Source: CAYONZ01 sp964405465 (GTDB lineage Bacteria; Bdellovibrionota; Bdellovibrionia; Bdellovibrionales; JAMPXM01). From it: a stretch of DNA of 64,000 bases. The translations under genes and the position numbers were made by a program. The DNA lies in NCBI GenBank assembly GCA_964405465.1, contig CAYONZ010000003.1, positions 1 to 64,000 of the forward strand, in the 5' to 3' direction. This document shows, one piece after another, positions 9,367 through 18,068 of the stretch; positions within the stretch are counted from its first letter, which is position 1; every line of letters starts with the position of its first letter. A model generated the notes under the pieces. That model made no database searches, was not told where the DNA came from, and worked only from the letters and a program-made list of their open reading frames with translations.

Positions 9367-11700
9367 CTAAGCTGCTTCCTCAATCTTTGTGGTAAGAGTC
9401 TGCCTCAACGGAATTTTTATTACAAACGTGGTGTTCACAGCACTGCGATCGAAGATAAAGGTTCCGCCGTGCCCGCGTATGACTCCAGCAGACACACTCA
9501 GGCCTAAACCCGTTCCTTTGCCAACTTCTTTCGTTGTGAAAAACGGTTGCATGAGTTTTTCAGCAACTTCGTCAGGGATTCTGTCGCCACTGTCCACCAG
9601 GCGAATACAAAGAGTTTCGCCATCGCTCTCGCACTCAAGACGAATCCACTTATCTTCCTTTTCTGCAATAGCATCAAAAGAGTTGCTAAACAAATTTAGA
9701 AGAACTTGTGAAATTTGCGTTGAACGACACTCCAGAAGAAGATCCTCTGGAATTTCTGCGATTTCAACTCGAACACCATTATCGATCAATTTGCTCAGAT
9801 AGAGTGCGGTTGAATCTTTCACAATTTGTGCCACTGGTACTGTATCTAATGGGTCAGTGTCACCCACTCGAGCAAAAGTCCGCAGTCCTGATACGATTTT
9901 TGCAATTCGATCAGTTGTCAAAAGTATGTTGCTGATCGCTTTGATCCAGCGATCACGATCAAATCGGTCCTTTGAGATGTCACGCTCTAACTGCCTTGCA
10001 AAACCCTGAATGATTGCCAGGGGATTGTTTACTTCATGTGCGAGTCCCGCTGCCATTTCCCCCAATGAAGCCATCCGGCTTGAAGCCACAAATTTCGCTC
10101 TTTGTCTTTCAATTTCACTGGCTGCACGCTGCTGCTCGGTCAAATCTTGTGCAACCAAAGCATAGTTCTTCACTGTTCCATTTGGATTTTTTTGAACCAT
10201 GAGCGCACATCGCGCCGGAAACTCAGTCCAATCAAAAAGATTTTTGAGCTGGACATTGCCTTCCCAGACTCCATGTTTTTTGGCGTAATCAAAAATGTCA
10301 CCCTCTAACATGTCTTGAAAAGAAGCTCCAAAAAAATCATGAATTCTCTCGAACTCAGTGGTCCAACCAAATTTCTCTACGGTCGGCTTACTCAAAAACA
10401 TAGGCTTAAAGTCGGAGCTAAATGTCGCATAAAGGTCAGGTGAGGCCTGAATCATTTCATAGAGCCTACGTGCCTCCTCCTCAGACTTTCTTCTGTCTGT
10501 GATGTCAGTCACGCCCGCAATCAAACCTACCTTGCGACCATTTTCATCCAACATTGGACGCGCAGAAACCAGGGCCCACACCGACTCATTGCCGTTGCCC
10601 TTAAGGCGCAACTCTCTTATCCCGGCATCACTGTGTTGTGCCCGATCAAAATACGAAAAAACATCGTAGTAGTCTTCTTTAAAGATAAACTGATCGATGT
10701 GCTTATTTAACATTTCACCCTGTTGAAAACCAAATATCTCTGCCAAGTGAGGATTTACGTACGTCGTTTTACTTTCACGATCCAAACTCAGAATACCTTC
10801 ATTTATAGTCTCTGTAATATTGCGATATTTAGCTTCGCTAATGCGCAATTGTTCTTCTGTCTTTCTTTTTTGCGTCACATCGCGGGTAATATTTGAAATC
10901 GCGATAAGCTCACCCTCTGCATCACGAATAGCCGAAAGGCACACTGACACCCACACTTCGTTCCCACTCTTGGCCCAACGAACAGCTTCAAACACATTCA
11001 CTGGAATATCGGCGTTCAAACAGTCTAACAAATTTGATTCGTAGGTTCGATCTTTTTGGTTATAACCAAGCAACTCAAAAATGATTTGGCCCACGGCTTC
11101 GTCCTCGGAATAGCCATAAATCTTGGTCGCTCCAAAATTCCAACTTTTAATTTTGCCATTGAGATCCAAGGTAATTATAGCATCTTCGGAATCACCGACA
11201 ATTGACGCCAAAGTCTGCAAGTCACGTTGATGAATTTTTTCATCGTTTACATCGTGAGTATTACCTATAAAACCCCAAAATGTACCATTGTGATCAAAAC
11301 AAGGCTCGGCACTCGAAACCACCCAACGAAAATTTCCCTGCGCATCCCGAATTCTATGCTCCATCGTATAACCATGTCGATTTGCAATGCCCTGAAGGAG
11401 TACCGGCAGAAGTCTTTCACGATCTTCTTCATGAAATCCCTCGAGCCATCCCTGAGCCAACTCTTGTTCAGGGGATCTCCCGCGAAATTCATACCACGCT
11501 TGATTAAAAAACACAGCACGACGATCAATGCTCATTGCCCAAATCATAGTATGAAATGAATTTAGAACTTCTGCATGCCTTGCAACCCATTGTTCTAGAG
11601 TTTTGGGTTCACGATCGAGAAAATAGAGATAGGCCACGGCACTCATCGCCACCACAAAACACAGACCTGAAACTAATCCGACCACTAACAACTCGTGCAT
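9367..11700 (-). CDS. Membrane-anchored multi-PAS sensor histidine kinase
   Basis: 777 residues, start preceded by AGGAAA. A single N-terminal membrane helix (about 4-27) is followed by four PAS/PAC modules to about residue 530 (PAC-like ends such as GNTHDVND, SNITRDVTQ, AGVTDITDR and ALVAQDLTE). HisKA has the H-box MAAGLAHEVNNP (His near 555). The ATPase domain is complete: N-box LLNLFSNSFDAI, G1 LVDSGDRI and G2 GKGTGLGLSVSAG. It is thus an active-looking kinase, in contrast to the one at 1286-3976. No receiver or adjacent response regulator is seen, so it is an orphan. The signal, possibly redox or a small molecule bound by PAS, is unknown. Confidence 0.92.
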   Translation of the reverse strand: MHELLVVGLVSGLCFVVAMSAVAYLYFLDREPKTLEQWVARHAEVLNSFHTMIWAMSIDRRAVFFNQAWYEFRGRSPEQELAQGWLEGFHEEDRERLLPVLLQGIANRHGYTMEHRIRDAQGNFRWVVSSAEPCFDHNGTFWGFIGNTHDVNDEKIHQRDLQTLASIVGDSEDAIITLDLNGKIKSWNFGATKIYGYSEDEAVGQIIFELLGYNQKDRTYESNLLDCLNADIPVNVFEAVRWAKSGNEVWVSVCLSAIRDAEGELIAISNITRDVTQKRKTEEQLRISEAKYRNITETINEGILSLDRESKTTYVNPHLAEIFGFQQGEMLNKHIDQFIFKEDYYDVFSYFDRAQHSDAGIRELRLKGNGNESVWALVSARPMLDENGRKVGLIAGVTDITDRRKSEEEARRLYEMIQASPDLYATFSSDFKPMFLSKPTVEKFGWTTEFERIHDFFGASFQDMLEGDIFDYAKKHGVWEGNVQLKNLFDWTEFPARCALMVQKNPNGTVKNYALVAQDLTEQQRAASEIERQRAKFVASSRMASLGEMAAGLAHEVNNPLAIIQGFARQLERDISKDRFDRDRWIKAISNILLTTDRIAKIVSGLRTFARVGDTDPLDTVPVAQIVKDSTALYLSKLIDNGVRVEIAEIPEDLLLECRSTQISQVLLNLFSNSFDAIAEKEDKWIRLECESDGETLCIRLVDSGDRIPDEVAEKLMQPFFTTKEVGKGTGLGLSVSAGVIRGHGGTFIFDRSAVNTTFVIKIPLRQTLTTKIEEAA

Positions 11701-12021
11701 TGAATTTTCCTATCTTGAAAAATAAATCGGTCAAAATGTCACTTACCTTTACCTCGATCGCGATATGTTAACTGCCTCGACTTAAGTTGAGACTGCGGTC
11801 TTGACCACGGATAACTCCCTGAATAACCAGGGCATGAAGAATTCTCGACATATTGTGATCGCAACCTATTCTCACCGTGAAACTCTTGGGTTGTTTGGCC
11901 TACAATCATTTAACAATCACCGATGTTATTTTCATTCAATACCTCCGATAAGGGAGGCGAACCAAGCAAGAAGGGATTTTGAAGAATCCATTTCGCTGAA
12001 CTGAAAACACAAGGAGATCGA
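11701..12021. other. Divergent intergenic region with an inverted repeat
   Basis: 321 bp between the divergent kinase and hemerythrin genes, so promoters for both should lie here. A near-perfect 16-bp palindrome CTCGACTTAAGTTGAG is at 11776-11791 and could be an operator. A small CCTCC/GGAGG hairpin lies near 11941. No convincing sigma-70 promoter was found by eye. Confidence 0.35.
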
Positions 12022-12429
12022 ATGTCTTTTTTTAAATGGGATGCAAAATATGACATCGGCGTTCAAAACATGAACTCTGAGCACCAAAAAATTATTGATC
12101 TAATGAATCGTTTGCATGAGGCCCACGATAGAAAAGCAACAAAAGTTGAAATCTTAAAATGCATCGATGAGCTAGCAAAGTACACTATTTCTCACTTCGA
12201 GCACGAAGAAAAATATTTTGATTCATTGAAATTCCCTGAGTCAGATCAACACAAAGCGATTCACAAAGATCTTCTAAAGAAGCTCACTACGCATCGTGAA
12301 AACTACGCCACTGGCTCTGGCCCATTGACTAAAGATTTTTTTGATTTTTTGAAGCTATGGCTTTCAGCCCATATCCTTCACATCGACGCCAAATACGGCG
12401 CCTTCGCCAAAAAAACAAAGGCCGCCTAA
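12022..12429 (+). CDS. Single-domain bacteriohemerythrin
   Basis: 135 residues, start with AAGGAGATCG upstream. All di-iron ligands of the family can be placed: His21 (EHQKI), His58 and Glu62 (HFEHE), His77 and His81 (HKAIH), His117 and Asp122 (HILHID). The N-terminus FKWDAKYDIGVQNMNSEHQ is typical of bacterial hemerythrins. The protein binds O2 at a non-heme di-iron site and may serve oxygen storage, delivery or sensing. It is cytoplasmic, with no extra domain. It ends in a terminator that overlaps the stop codon. Neighbouring kinase and HD-GYP genes suggest an aerotaxis or redox-signalling setting (inference). Confidence 0.95.
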   Translation: MSFFKWDAKYDIGVQNMNSEHQKIIDLMNRLHEAHDRKATKVEILKCIDELAKYTISHFEHEEKYFDSLKFPESDQHKAIHKDLLKKLTTHRENYATGSGPLTKDFFDFLKLWLSAHILHIDAKYGAFAKKTKAA

Positions 12430-12445
12430 GGCAGCCTTTTCTTTT
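12417..12445. terminator. Intrinsic terminator overlapping the hemerythrin stop
   Basis: Stem AAAGGC-c-GCC, loop TAA, GGC-a-GCCTTT, followed by a T-rich run. The loop contains the stop codon. It can also act on the convergent HD-GYP-like gene. Confidence 0.75.
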
Positions 12446-12471
12446 TTCTAACCTAACGAGAGGTTGAAATC

Positions 12472-13410
12472 TCAACCTCCTGTCAGCTCCTTCACGATAG
12501 CTTTCATAGCGTTTATCTGAGCTAATGGATAACGACCGATCTTTTCCACGACCAGGCGCTTAATCGCATCCTTAGAAGGAGTCTTTTCAAAAGACACCAT
12601 CCGATCGTAGGCATTTGCTAGACCGACCATCACTGACATCGGATTTATTTTTTTCTCAACTAGCTTTAACGGAAAACCACTGCCATCAATGCACTCCTCA
12701 TGCTCCGCAATGATTTGAATCACATTTTGGTCAAAGTGTTTTAACTCGCGAACCATTTCAGCTGCTTCATGAGGATGAGCTTTATACTTCGCAAGCTCTT
12801 CAGGGGTAAAATCAGCAATCGAACGAGCTATATTCAAACCATTGTAATAGTGTCCGAGATCATGCATCAACCCACCAAGAACCAAAAATTGCAAATTTTT
12901 GGGATCAACATAACCAATTCGTTTCGCAATTCCGACCGCAATTGAAGAAACCGTCACTCCGTGTGCAGCTAGATTTTGGTCGGTATTTTCTAGCGCCAAA
13001 ACGGCCTTCAGAGAAGCTTCTTCCCGCATAATAAAATCGGCCAACTTGGAGGACCCATCTTTAGCAGTGTTGTAAGCGACCTCGTCCTTTGGGTTTTCCA
13101 TCACGGCCTCAGTATTTGATTGCTGGTGCCCCTGAATGACTGACGCCCTATTCTCCAACGCTTGATTGGATTTCGGATCATATGCCATTTCAATATTTTT
13201 TTGAATATACTCACGGTACTTAGCTTCGTCACCCGGAGTGATATACAGTTTCTTGACCTTTTTCTCTTTCAATTTTGTCAACCTTCCACCCTCAAAACTG
13301 TCCCCAGTTCTGATATATGGAATGAACTTCTCATTAAGTAACAAAAAGATGTCGAAAGATATTTTTTGATCTCCTCGAAGTGTGCTGGTCCGTATCGGTA
13401 CGTATGACAT
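12472..13410 (-). CDS. HD-GYP-type phosphohydrolase-like protein, variant motifs
   Basis: 312 residues. Residues 1-70 form an N-terminal module (LRGDQKISFDIFLLLNEKF, VKKLYITPGD) common before HD-GYP domains. The HD domain covers about 140-300. Motifs are variant: LMHDLGHYYN in place of HDIGK, EHEECIDGSGFP in place of HHExxDGxGYP, with HPHEAAE also present. HD-GYP enzymes hydrolyse cyclic di-GMP; with the Lys and the GYP Tyr changed, activity is uncertain, though the metal-binding His/Asp are mostly kept. It is divergent (36 bp) from the Hpt-like gene, hinting at joint regulation. Confidence 0.85.
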   Translation of the reverse strand: MSYVPIRTSTLRGDQKISFDIFLLLNEKFIPYIRTGDSFEGGRLTKLKEKKVKKLYITPGDEAKYREYIQKNIEMAYDPKSNQALENRASVIQGHQQSNTEAVMENPKDEVAYNTAKDGSSKLADFIMREEASLKAVLALENTDQNLAAHGVTVSSIAVGIAKRIGYVDPKNLQFLVLGGLMHDLGHYYNGLNIARSIADFTPEELAKYKAHPHEAAEMVRELKHFDQNVIQIIAEHEECIDGSGFPLKLVEKKINPMSVMVGLANAYDRMVSFEKTPSKDAIKRLVVEKIGRYPLAQINAMKAIVKELTGG

Positions 13411-13445
13411 TGCTATTTATCCTTCCTTTCAGGTAGACTCATGAT

Positions 13446-13958
13446 GTGGATGAAATAGTATTAGAATTCCAGTCTGAATCGCGAGATCTCATCGGTCAAC
13501 TTACTTCTCTCCTTGAGGAGATCGAGGGCAATTATTCTCAGGTGAAGAATTTGGAAACCTACGGGCAACTTGTCGATCGCATTATGGGAACAGCAAAAAA
13601 TCTAGTGGACTTTTGTGAAGCTGGTAAGATGCTTCAACAGATCGCTGATTATGGTGAAATCTGTAAACTCGTAAGTTACAAATGCGCGAAGATCTCCGAC
13701 AATGAAGCTCTCTACAATGTCGTGATTGCCTTTCTTCAGGATGCCACAGAAGTCTTAAGCGAAATGGTTGAGGAGCTACAAAACAAAGAACTTCTCGATG
13801 TGAAGCAAAAGCTCTCAGACACTTTTCTTGATCGACTTCGATGGCTTGCAAAACAGTTCGATCAAATCACAATTAAGACAACAGGTGTGGCTCCCACTGC
13901 CGCCGATACATTGGCTCAAGGTGATATCGATGCACTTCTAAAAAAACTTGGAGTCTAG
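13446..13958 (+). CDS. Degenerate Hpt-like protein with CheZ-like C-terminal CheY-binding tail
   Basis: 170 residues starting at a GTG; the ATGs just before it run into stops in their frames. The N-terminal helices (FQSESRDLIGQLTSLLEEIE) resemble an Hpt/CheA P1 domain, but the HTLKGSA box reads DRIMGTA, so the phospho-accepting His is Asp44 and no phosphotransfer is expected. The C-terminus LAQGDIDALLKKLGV closely resembles the last residues of CheZ and the FliM/FliN peptide that binds phospho-CheY. I infer a CheY-binding adaptor or an unusual CheZ-type phosphatase; the Asp/Gln catalytic motif of CheZ is not clearly found. It is divergent from the HD-GYP-like gene. Confidence 0.6.
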   Translation: MDEIVLEFQSESRDLIGQLTSLLEEIEGNYSQVKNLETYGQLVDRIMGTAKNLVDFCEAGKMLQQIADYGEICKLVSYKCAKISDNEALYNVVIAFLQDATEVLSEMVEELQNKELLDVKQKLSDTFLDRLRWLAKQFDQITIKTTGVAPTAADTLAQGDIDALLKKLGV

Positions 13959-14061
13959 TTTTTCTGGTGTCCACTTTTTGAACAATCAAGAAATCTTTTT
14001 TCACCTTTTCGAAACCCTTTTGTTCCAATCGCACCGAACCTGATCCTTACCGAAAGTTCAC

Positions 14062-14090
14062 TTGCGATTGAAGACCAAGCCCTCTAAGAT
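14062..14090 (+). promoter_or_regulatory. Sigma-70-type promoter for the DadA-like gene
   Basis: TTGCGA (14062-14067), a 17-bp spacer and TAAGAT (14085-14090). The predicted transcription start (about 7 nt downstream) coincides with the ATG at 14097, and no ribosome binding site is present, so the mRNA may be leaderless. Confidence 0.45.
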
Positions 14091-14096
14091 ACTTGC

Positions 14097-15371
14097 ATGA
14101 AAATTACTCTTAAAACTGAAGCAAAGCTAAAGACAGACGTTCTCATTATTGGTGGAGGAGTCGTAGGCATGGCCGCAGCCTATGAACTTGCACAAAAAGG
14201 CATCAAAGCCACGATCATCGACAAAGGTGACATTGGCGCTGGATGCTCTTATGGAAATGCGGGCTGGCTCACACCATGCTTTGCAATGCCGCTCCCAATG
14301 CCAGGGATGTTGTTTAAATCCGCAAAGTGGTTGCTCAATCCAGAAAGTCCACTTTACATCAAACCCGAGCCAAGCCTTTTACTTTTGCGATGGCTCACCC
14401 ACTTTCTTTTTGCAATGAACCAAAAGCAGGCAGAAACAGCAGTTAAAGCCCTGGTTGGGATTTCCAATTACAGTCTTCAAGCCTATAAAGATCTCGACCG
14501 GAAATTTCAAGGACAGACCCAATTGCATGAAAGAGGCCTACTCATGGTTGGCCAATCCGATGAAGGCGTCGATGCGGCCTTAACCGAAATGAATTTAGTT
14601 GCTGAACATGGAGTTCCTGGAAGGCAAATGTCTCCAGAAGAAATTCGTCAATTTGAACCGGCACTCACTGGATCTCTCAAGGGCGGCGTCTACTTTCCAA
14701 CAGAGGCCCATGCCGAGCCGCTTGCTATAGTAAAGACTTTAGCAAAGGCAGCACAGGAACTTGGCGCCCAGTTTTTACCATTTCACGAGGCGTTTCACTT
14801 CAACATCGAGGCCGGAAAAATAAAATCTGTTTATACGACACAAGGATTAATTGAGGCCGACACCGTCGTCTTAGCGACTGGATCTTGGAGCGAGTCTATT
14901 GCTAAACAAATTGGACTCAATATTCCAATTCTTGGCGGCAAAGGATATGCACTGATTGTAAAACCATTCGACCCTGCACCTAAAACTCCAATCATGTTGG
15001 TAGAAAAAAAGATTGCGGTCACGCCACGTGAGAATACCGTTCGCTTAGCTGGAACACTTGAGCTGGTGAATCAGGACTTCGGCGTTACGACAAGGAGAGT
15101 CCGCGCCATTATCAATGGAGCAAGGGAGTTCATGAATGTTCCTGCTGAGCCCAAAATTGAAGAAATTTGGAGAGGCCTAAGACCTTGCACACCTGATGGA
15201 GTGCCGGTCATAGACTTCGCTCCGAAAATTAACAACTTGTTGATTGCGGCCGGCCATCAAATGCTGGGCCTGCAGTCTGCTCCTGGATCGGGAAGATTGG
15301 TTGCCGATTTAGTGACTCGATCCTCCCACACATTTGATCCGCATCCTTTCAGAGCAACAAGGTACACCTAA
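14097..15371 (+). CDS. FAD-dependent D-amino-acid dehydrogenase (DadA family)
   Basis: 424 residues. The FAD-binding Rossmann motif is near the N-terminus (VLIIGGGVVGMAAAYELA), followed by the DadA-like segment GAGCSYGNAGWLTPCFAMP and by C-terminal motifs WRGLRPCTPDGVPVID and GHQMLGLQSAPGSGRL. Length matches DadA (about 420-430). The enzyme oxidises D-amino acids, such as D-Ala released from peptidoglycan, to keto acids and passes electrons to the respiratory chain. Other DAO-fold oxidases (glycine oxidase, hydroxyproline-type) are possible. No alanine racemase is next to it. There is no ribosome binding site; see the promoter just upstream. Confidence 0.85.
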   Translation: MKITLKTEAKLKTDVLIIGGGVVGMAAAYELAQKGIKATIIDKGDIGAGCSYGNAGWLTPCFAMPLPMPGMLFKSAKWLLNPESPLYIKPEPSLLLLRWLTHFLFAMNQKQAETAVKALVGISNYSLQAYKDLDRKFQGQTQLHERGLLMVGQSDEGVDAALTEMNLVAEHGVPGRQMSPEEIRQFEPALTGSLKGGVYFPTEAHAEPLAIVKTLAKAAQELGAQFLPFHEAFHFNIEAGKIKSVYTTQGLIEADTVVLATGSWSESIAKQIGLNIPILGGKGYALIVKPFDPAPKTPIMLVEKKIAVTPRENTVRLAGTLELVNQDFGVTTRRVRAIINGAREFMNVPAEPKIEEIWRGLRPCTPDGVPVIDFAPKINNLLIAAGHQMLGLQSAPGSGRLVADLVTRSSHTFDPHPFRATRYT

Positions 15372-15391
15372 GTGTTTTGGATTTCCTGAAT

Positions 15392-15424
15392 TGATCACCC
15401 TATTCGATTTCAATAGGGTGATCA
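15392..15424. terminator. Long perfect inverted repeat between convergent genes
   Basis: A 13-bp perfect stem (TGATCACCCTATT / AATAGGGTGATCA) with a 7-nt loop. It has no T-run on either side. Its position 20 bp after the dadA-like stop and 46 bp past the exporter stop suggests a shared terminator or mRNA end structure. Confidence 0.55.
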
Positions 15425-15469
15425 GGTATCCAAAAATCTTCTCAGCAAATTAATGAAGATTAGAATTGA

Positions 15470-16255
15470 TCACGACGAAGCAGAAGAATAGCTCCTGAGG
15501 CCCGCACGCCAAACCCACATCGTAAAGACAAAATAGCAGAACAGCACGACCCCAATATAGGTAAGTATCATATAGTCGTGCTCTAACAAAAATCGCGCTG
15601 GAAACGAAGCCATTAGAGAGTACGGTATTATTGTTGTTAAAACCAAACGGAGTGGCCCGCGAAATATCCGATCTGGCCTCTCCATGAAGCGATTCAAATT
15701 ATAAAAGATAACTTCAATACCCTTCACCGAGTGCAGCCAAAAGACCGCGGTCACAGACAATACTCTGGTTAAATAAAACAACATCGAGCCCATGATTAAA
15801 CAAATCAAGTACCCCATTATCTCAAGATAACCATAGGAAAACGGAGCATTCACAAAAGACCAAATCATGATCCCTATCGTGATTAGAATATTCACAAATG
15901 AATTCCAGGCAAAATCACGAAAACTCACAAAGAACAGTGTCGAAACAGGGCGCAGCAAATAATAATCAAGATCGCCTCGATTCACCAGGGTTGGGAACAT
16001 ATACATCCCATTCGAATACAGCGTCATACCAATTGCGTCGATCAAAAGATAACCCGAAACAAAAATCATCATCTGTGGTCCCGACCATCCACCCAATGCC
16101 CTTGTATGCAAAAGCACAATCTTAAAAAAAGCGATGTTAACCACATAATAAATCAGATCCATAAAAATTCGAAAAAAGAAATCGAAGCGAAATTCGATCG
16201 ATCTCCCGAAAGAAAACTGCAAAAAATTTAAATAGAGTCTCCAATATCGCAACAC
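15470..16255 (-). CDS. ABC-2 type exporter permease (DUF990/COG3694-like)
   Basis: 261 residues from a GTG at 16255 that shares its G with the stop of the upstream permease (TAGTG), with AGGGGTGG upstream. The longer frame only adds out-of-context residues. About six hydrophobic segments are visible, and it begins VLRYWRLYLNFLQFSFGRSIEFRFDF in sense but with GTG read as Met; motifs such as RGDLDYYLLRPV are typical of this permease family, which usually comes as a pair with an ABC ATPase. Last gene of the exporter operon. Substrate unknown. Confidence 0.8.
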   Translation of the reverse strand: MLRYWRLYLNFLQFSFGRSIEFRFDFFFRIFMDLIYYVVNIAFFKIVLLHTRALGGWSGPQMMIFVSGYLLIDAIGMTLYSNGMYMFPTLVNRGDLDYYLLRPVSTLFFVSFRDFAWNSFVNILITIGIMIWSFVNAPFSYGYLEIMGYLICLIMGSMLFYLTRVLSVTAVFWLHSVKGIEVIFYNLNRFMERPDRIFRGPLRLVLTTIIPYSLMASFPARFLLEHDYMILTYIGVVLFCYFVFTMWVWRAGLRSYSSASS

Positions 16256-17064
16256 TAAATTCCCACCCCTGAATATTTCAATAGGCCTTTGCGCCAAACC
16301 AATCGGGCAACAAAATAGAGACCAATCCCCCAAACAAAAACGACCAACATACCCCTCTGAAAATCAGCCCATCCGGCAATGCCCATAATCAATCGCACAG
16401 GAACAGAAACCACATACGGAAATACCGTCCAACCCAATACATCACGCACCAACTGCGGAAACATCTCGAGCGGTACCAATGCCCCTCCGACAAGACTGAC
16501 CAACATTCGCAACATCACCATCAATGACCAAACATTATCAGCCCAAAACGCAACCATCTCCAAAATTGATCCCATAAGAAACATCACAACACCAGAGCCC
16601 AATCCCAATATCATGGCCTGCAAAATCCCCTGAATCGAAAAGTTGATTTCACTCGGAAAGCCGAATACCAAAAAATAAAGAAGAACACCGACAAAAAGTT
16701 GAAACAATGCCATACCCAATTTGCCGAAATAGGAAGCATATCGATACGCAAAAAATGGGATGGGATAAATCAAATACCGATTTAAACTTCCATCATAGAT
16801 TTCAGCTGAGAGTTGAAAGTTATCAAAGCCTCGAACACATCGGTCAACCAAAGGCGCCAACATATAATAAAGCATCAAGGCCTCAAAAGTGAATCCGCCA
16901 ATGTGAGTTTCACTCTGCATAAGGAAAACAGATTTCCACAAAAAATAGGCAACTAAAAACTGAGAAAACACGACGGCAAAAAACTGAATCCAAAAATCAG
17001 CACGATATGAAAATGCCTGTTTCAATTCTTGTCCCATCACGGGCAATAACCAGCGTGGCAACAT
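16255..17064 (-). CDS. ABC-2 type exporter permease (COG4587-like)
   Basis: 269 residues from the ATG at 17064, which overlaps the stop of the ATPase gene (TGATG); an alternative GTG is one codon earlier. Six predicted membrane segments. The segment EIYDGSLNRYLIYPI parallels DLDYYLLRPV in the partner permease, as expected for a heterodimeric pair. It likely forms the membrane channel with the product of 15470-16255, powered by the ATPase at 17064-18053. Related systems export drugs or lipophilic compounds; nothing here identifies the cargo. Confidence 0.85.
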   Translation of the reverse strand: MLPRWLLPVMGQELKQAFSYRADFWIQFFAVVFSQFLVAYFLWKSVFLMQSETHIGGFTFEALMLYYMLAPLVDRCVRGFDNFQLSAEIYDGSLNRYLIYPIPFFAYRYASYFGKLGMALFQLFVGVLLYFLVFGFPSEINFSIQGILQAMILGLGSGVVMFLMGSILEMVAFWADNVWSLMVMLRMLVSLVGGALVPLEMFPQLVRDVLGWTVFPYVVSVPVRLIMGIAGWADFQRGMLVVFVWGIGLYFVARLVWRKGLLKYSGVGI

Positions 17065-18053
17065 CACCCACCACGCTTTCGCATAATTTTTTCGATGATT
17101 TCTCCTAAGTCAGGTTCAGTCACCACTAAATCTCGAACTTGAAATCTGGCCATCACCTTAGCAGCAACTTCGGATACCTTTTCGCGAGTCACCCGCAATT
17201 TCAATTTCTCTTTTTCACAGCTCAATATCGAAGCTTGATCGCCAATCTCAATGGCTAATTTTGAACAATCTAAATGATTTTCTTCAAATTCAAATTCAAG
17301 AACTTTTTGACGAGGCCCCGAATCGGTAAGCTCATGAATGGCACCGTCATAGACAACACCGCCATCGCGTAAAATCACTATACGCTCACAAAGCTTCTCA
17401 ATATCGTCCATGTAATGCGACGTCAAAATCATCGCCGGTCGATGTTCTCGACGATACTGCAAAATGAATTCACGGATCGCCTTTTGCGCCGTTAAATCAA
17501 GGCCGATTGTTGGTTCATCTAAGAACACAACACGCGGTGAGTGCAGTAGAGCAGCGATGAGCTCCATTTTCATGCGTTCACCCAAAGACAGACGGCGCAG
17601 CTGAGTTTTCAACTGATCCTGCACACCAAGTGTTTCAACTAAATAGTCATGAGCCTGTCTGAACTTTGCGTCTGACAATTGATAAATTTCTTTGAGCAGA
17701 AGAAATCCATCTTCTGCGGGAAGATCCCACCAAAGTTGCGCCTTCTGCCCCATTATTAACGAAACTTGCCGTCTAAATTCGTTGTCACGCTCCCACGGCA
17801 CAAAGCCCATGACGGACACTGAACCCGACGAAGGATGCACTATGCCCGACAATATTTTTACCAGTGTCGTTTTTCCCGCGCCGTTTGCTCCAACCAAGCC
17901 AAGAATTTCTCCCGCACCCACCTTGAGACTAACTTGGTCGAGTGCGGTCTTCTCAAGCCATTTTCGAGAGAAGATTCCTTTGAATGAACCGCTCAATCCA
18001 GGTTCTTTCTGGCTCACTCTAAATGATTTGCAAAGACCATTTACTTCAATCAC
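17064..18053 (-). CDS. ABC exporter ATPase (COG4586-like)
   Basis: 329 residues. Walker A GANGAGKTT, Q-loop MGQKAQLWW, signature LSLGERMKMELIAAL, Walker B VVFLDEPTIGLD and H-loop LTSHY are all intact. A C-terminal extension of about 100 residues ends with EIIEKIM, as in DUF4162-type ATPases. The N-terminal insert GLSGSFKGIFSRKW before the core is characteristic of the subgroup that pairs with DUF990 permeases. It is coupled to two downstream permeases, and a YkgJ-type gene lies 15 bp upstream. Confidence 0.92.
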   Translation of the reverse strand: MIEVNGLCKSFRVSQKEPGLSGSFKGIFSRKWLEKTALDQVSLKVGAGEILGLVGANGAGKTTLVKILSGIVHPSSGSVSVMGFVPWERDNEFRRQVSLIMGQKAQLWWDLPAEDGFLLLKEIYQLSDAKFRQAHDYLVETLGVQDQLKTQLRRLSLGERMKMELIAALLHSPRVVFLDEPTIGLDLTAQKAIREFILQYRREHRPAMILTSHYMDDIEKLCERIVILRDGGVVYDGAIHELTDSGPRQKVLEFEFEENHLDCSKLAIEIGDQASILSCEKEKLKLRVTREKVSEVAAKVMARFQVRDLVVTEPDLGEIIEKIMRKRGG

Positions 18054-18068
18054 CTGGACTCCAATTCT

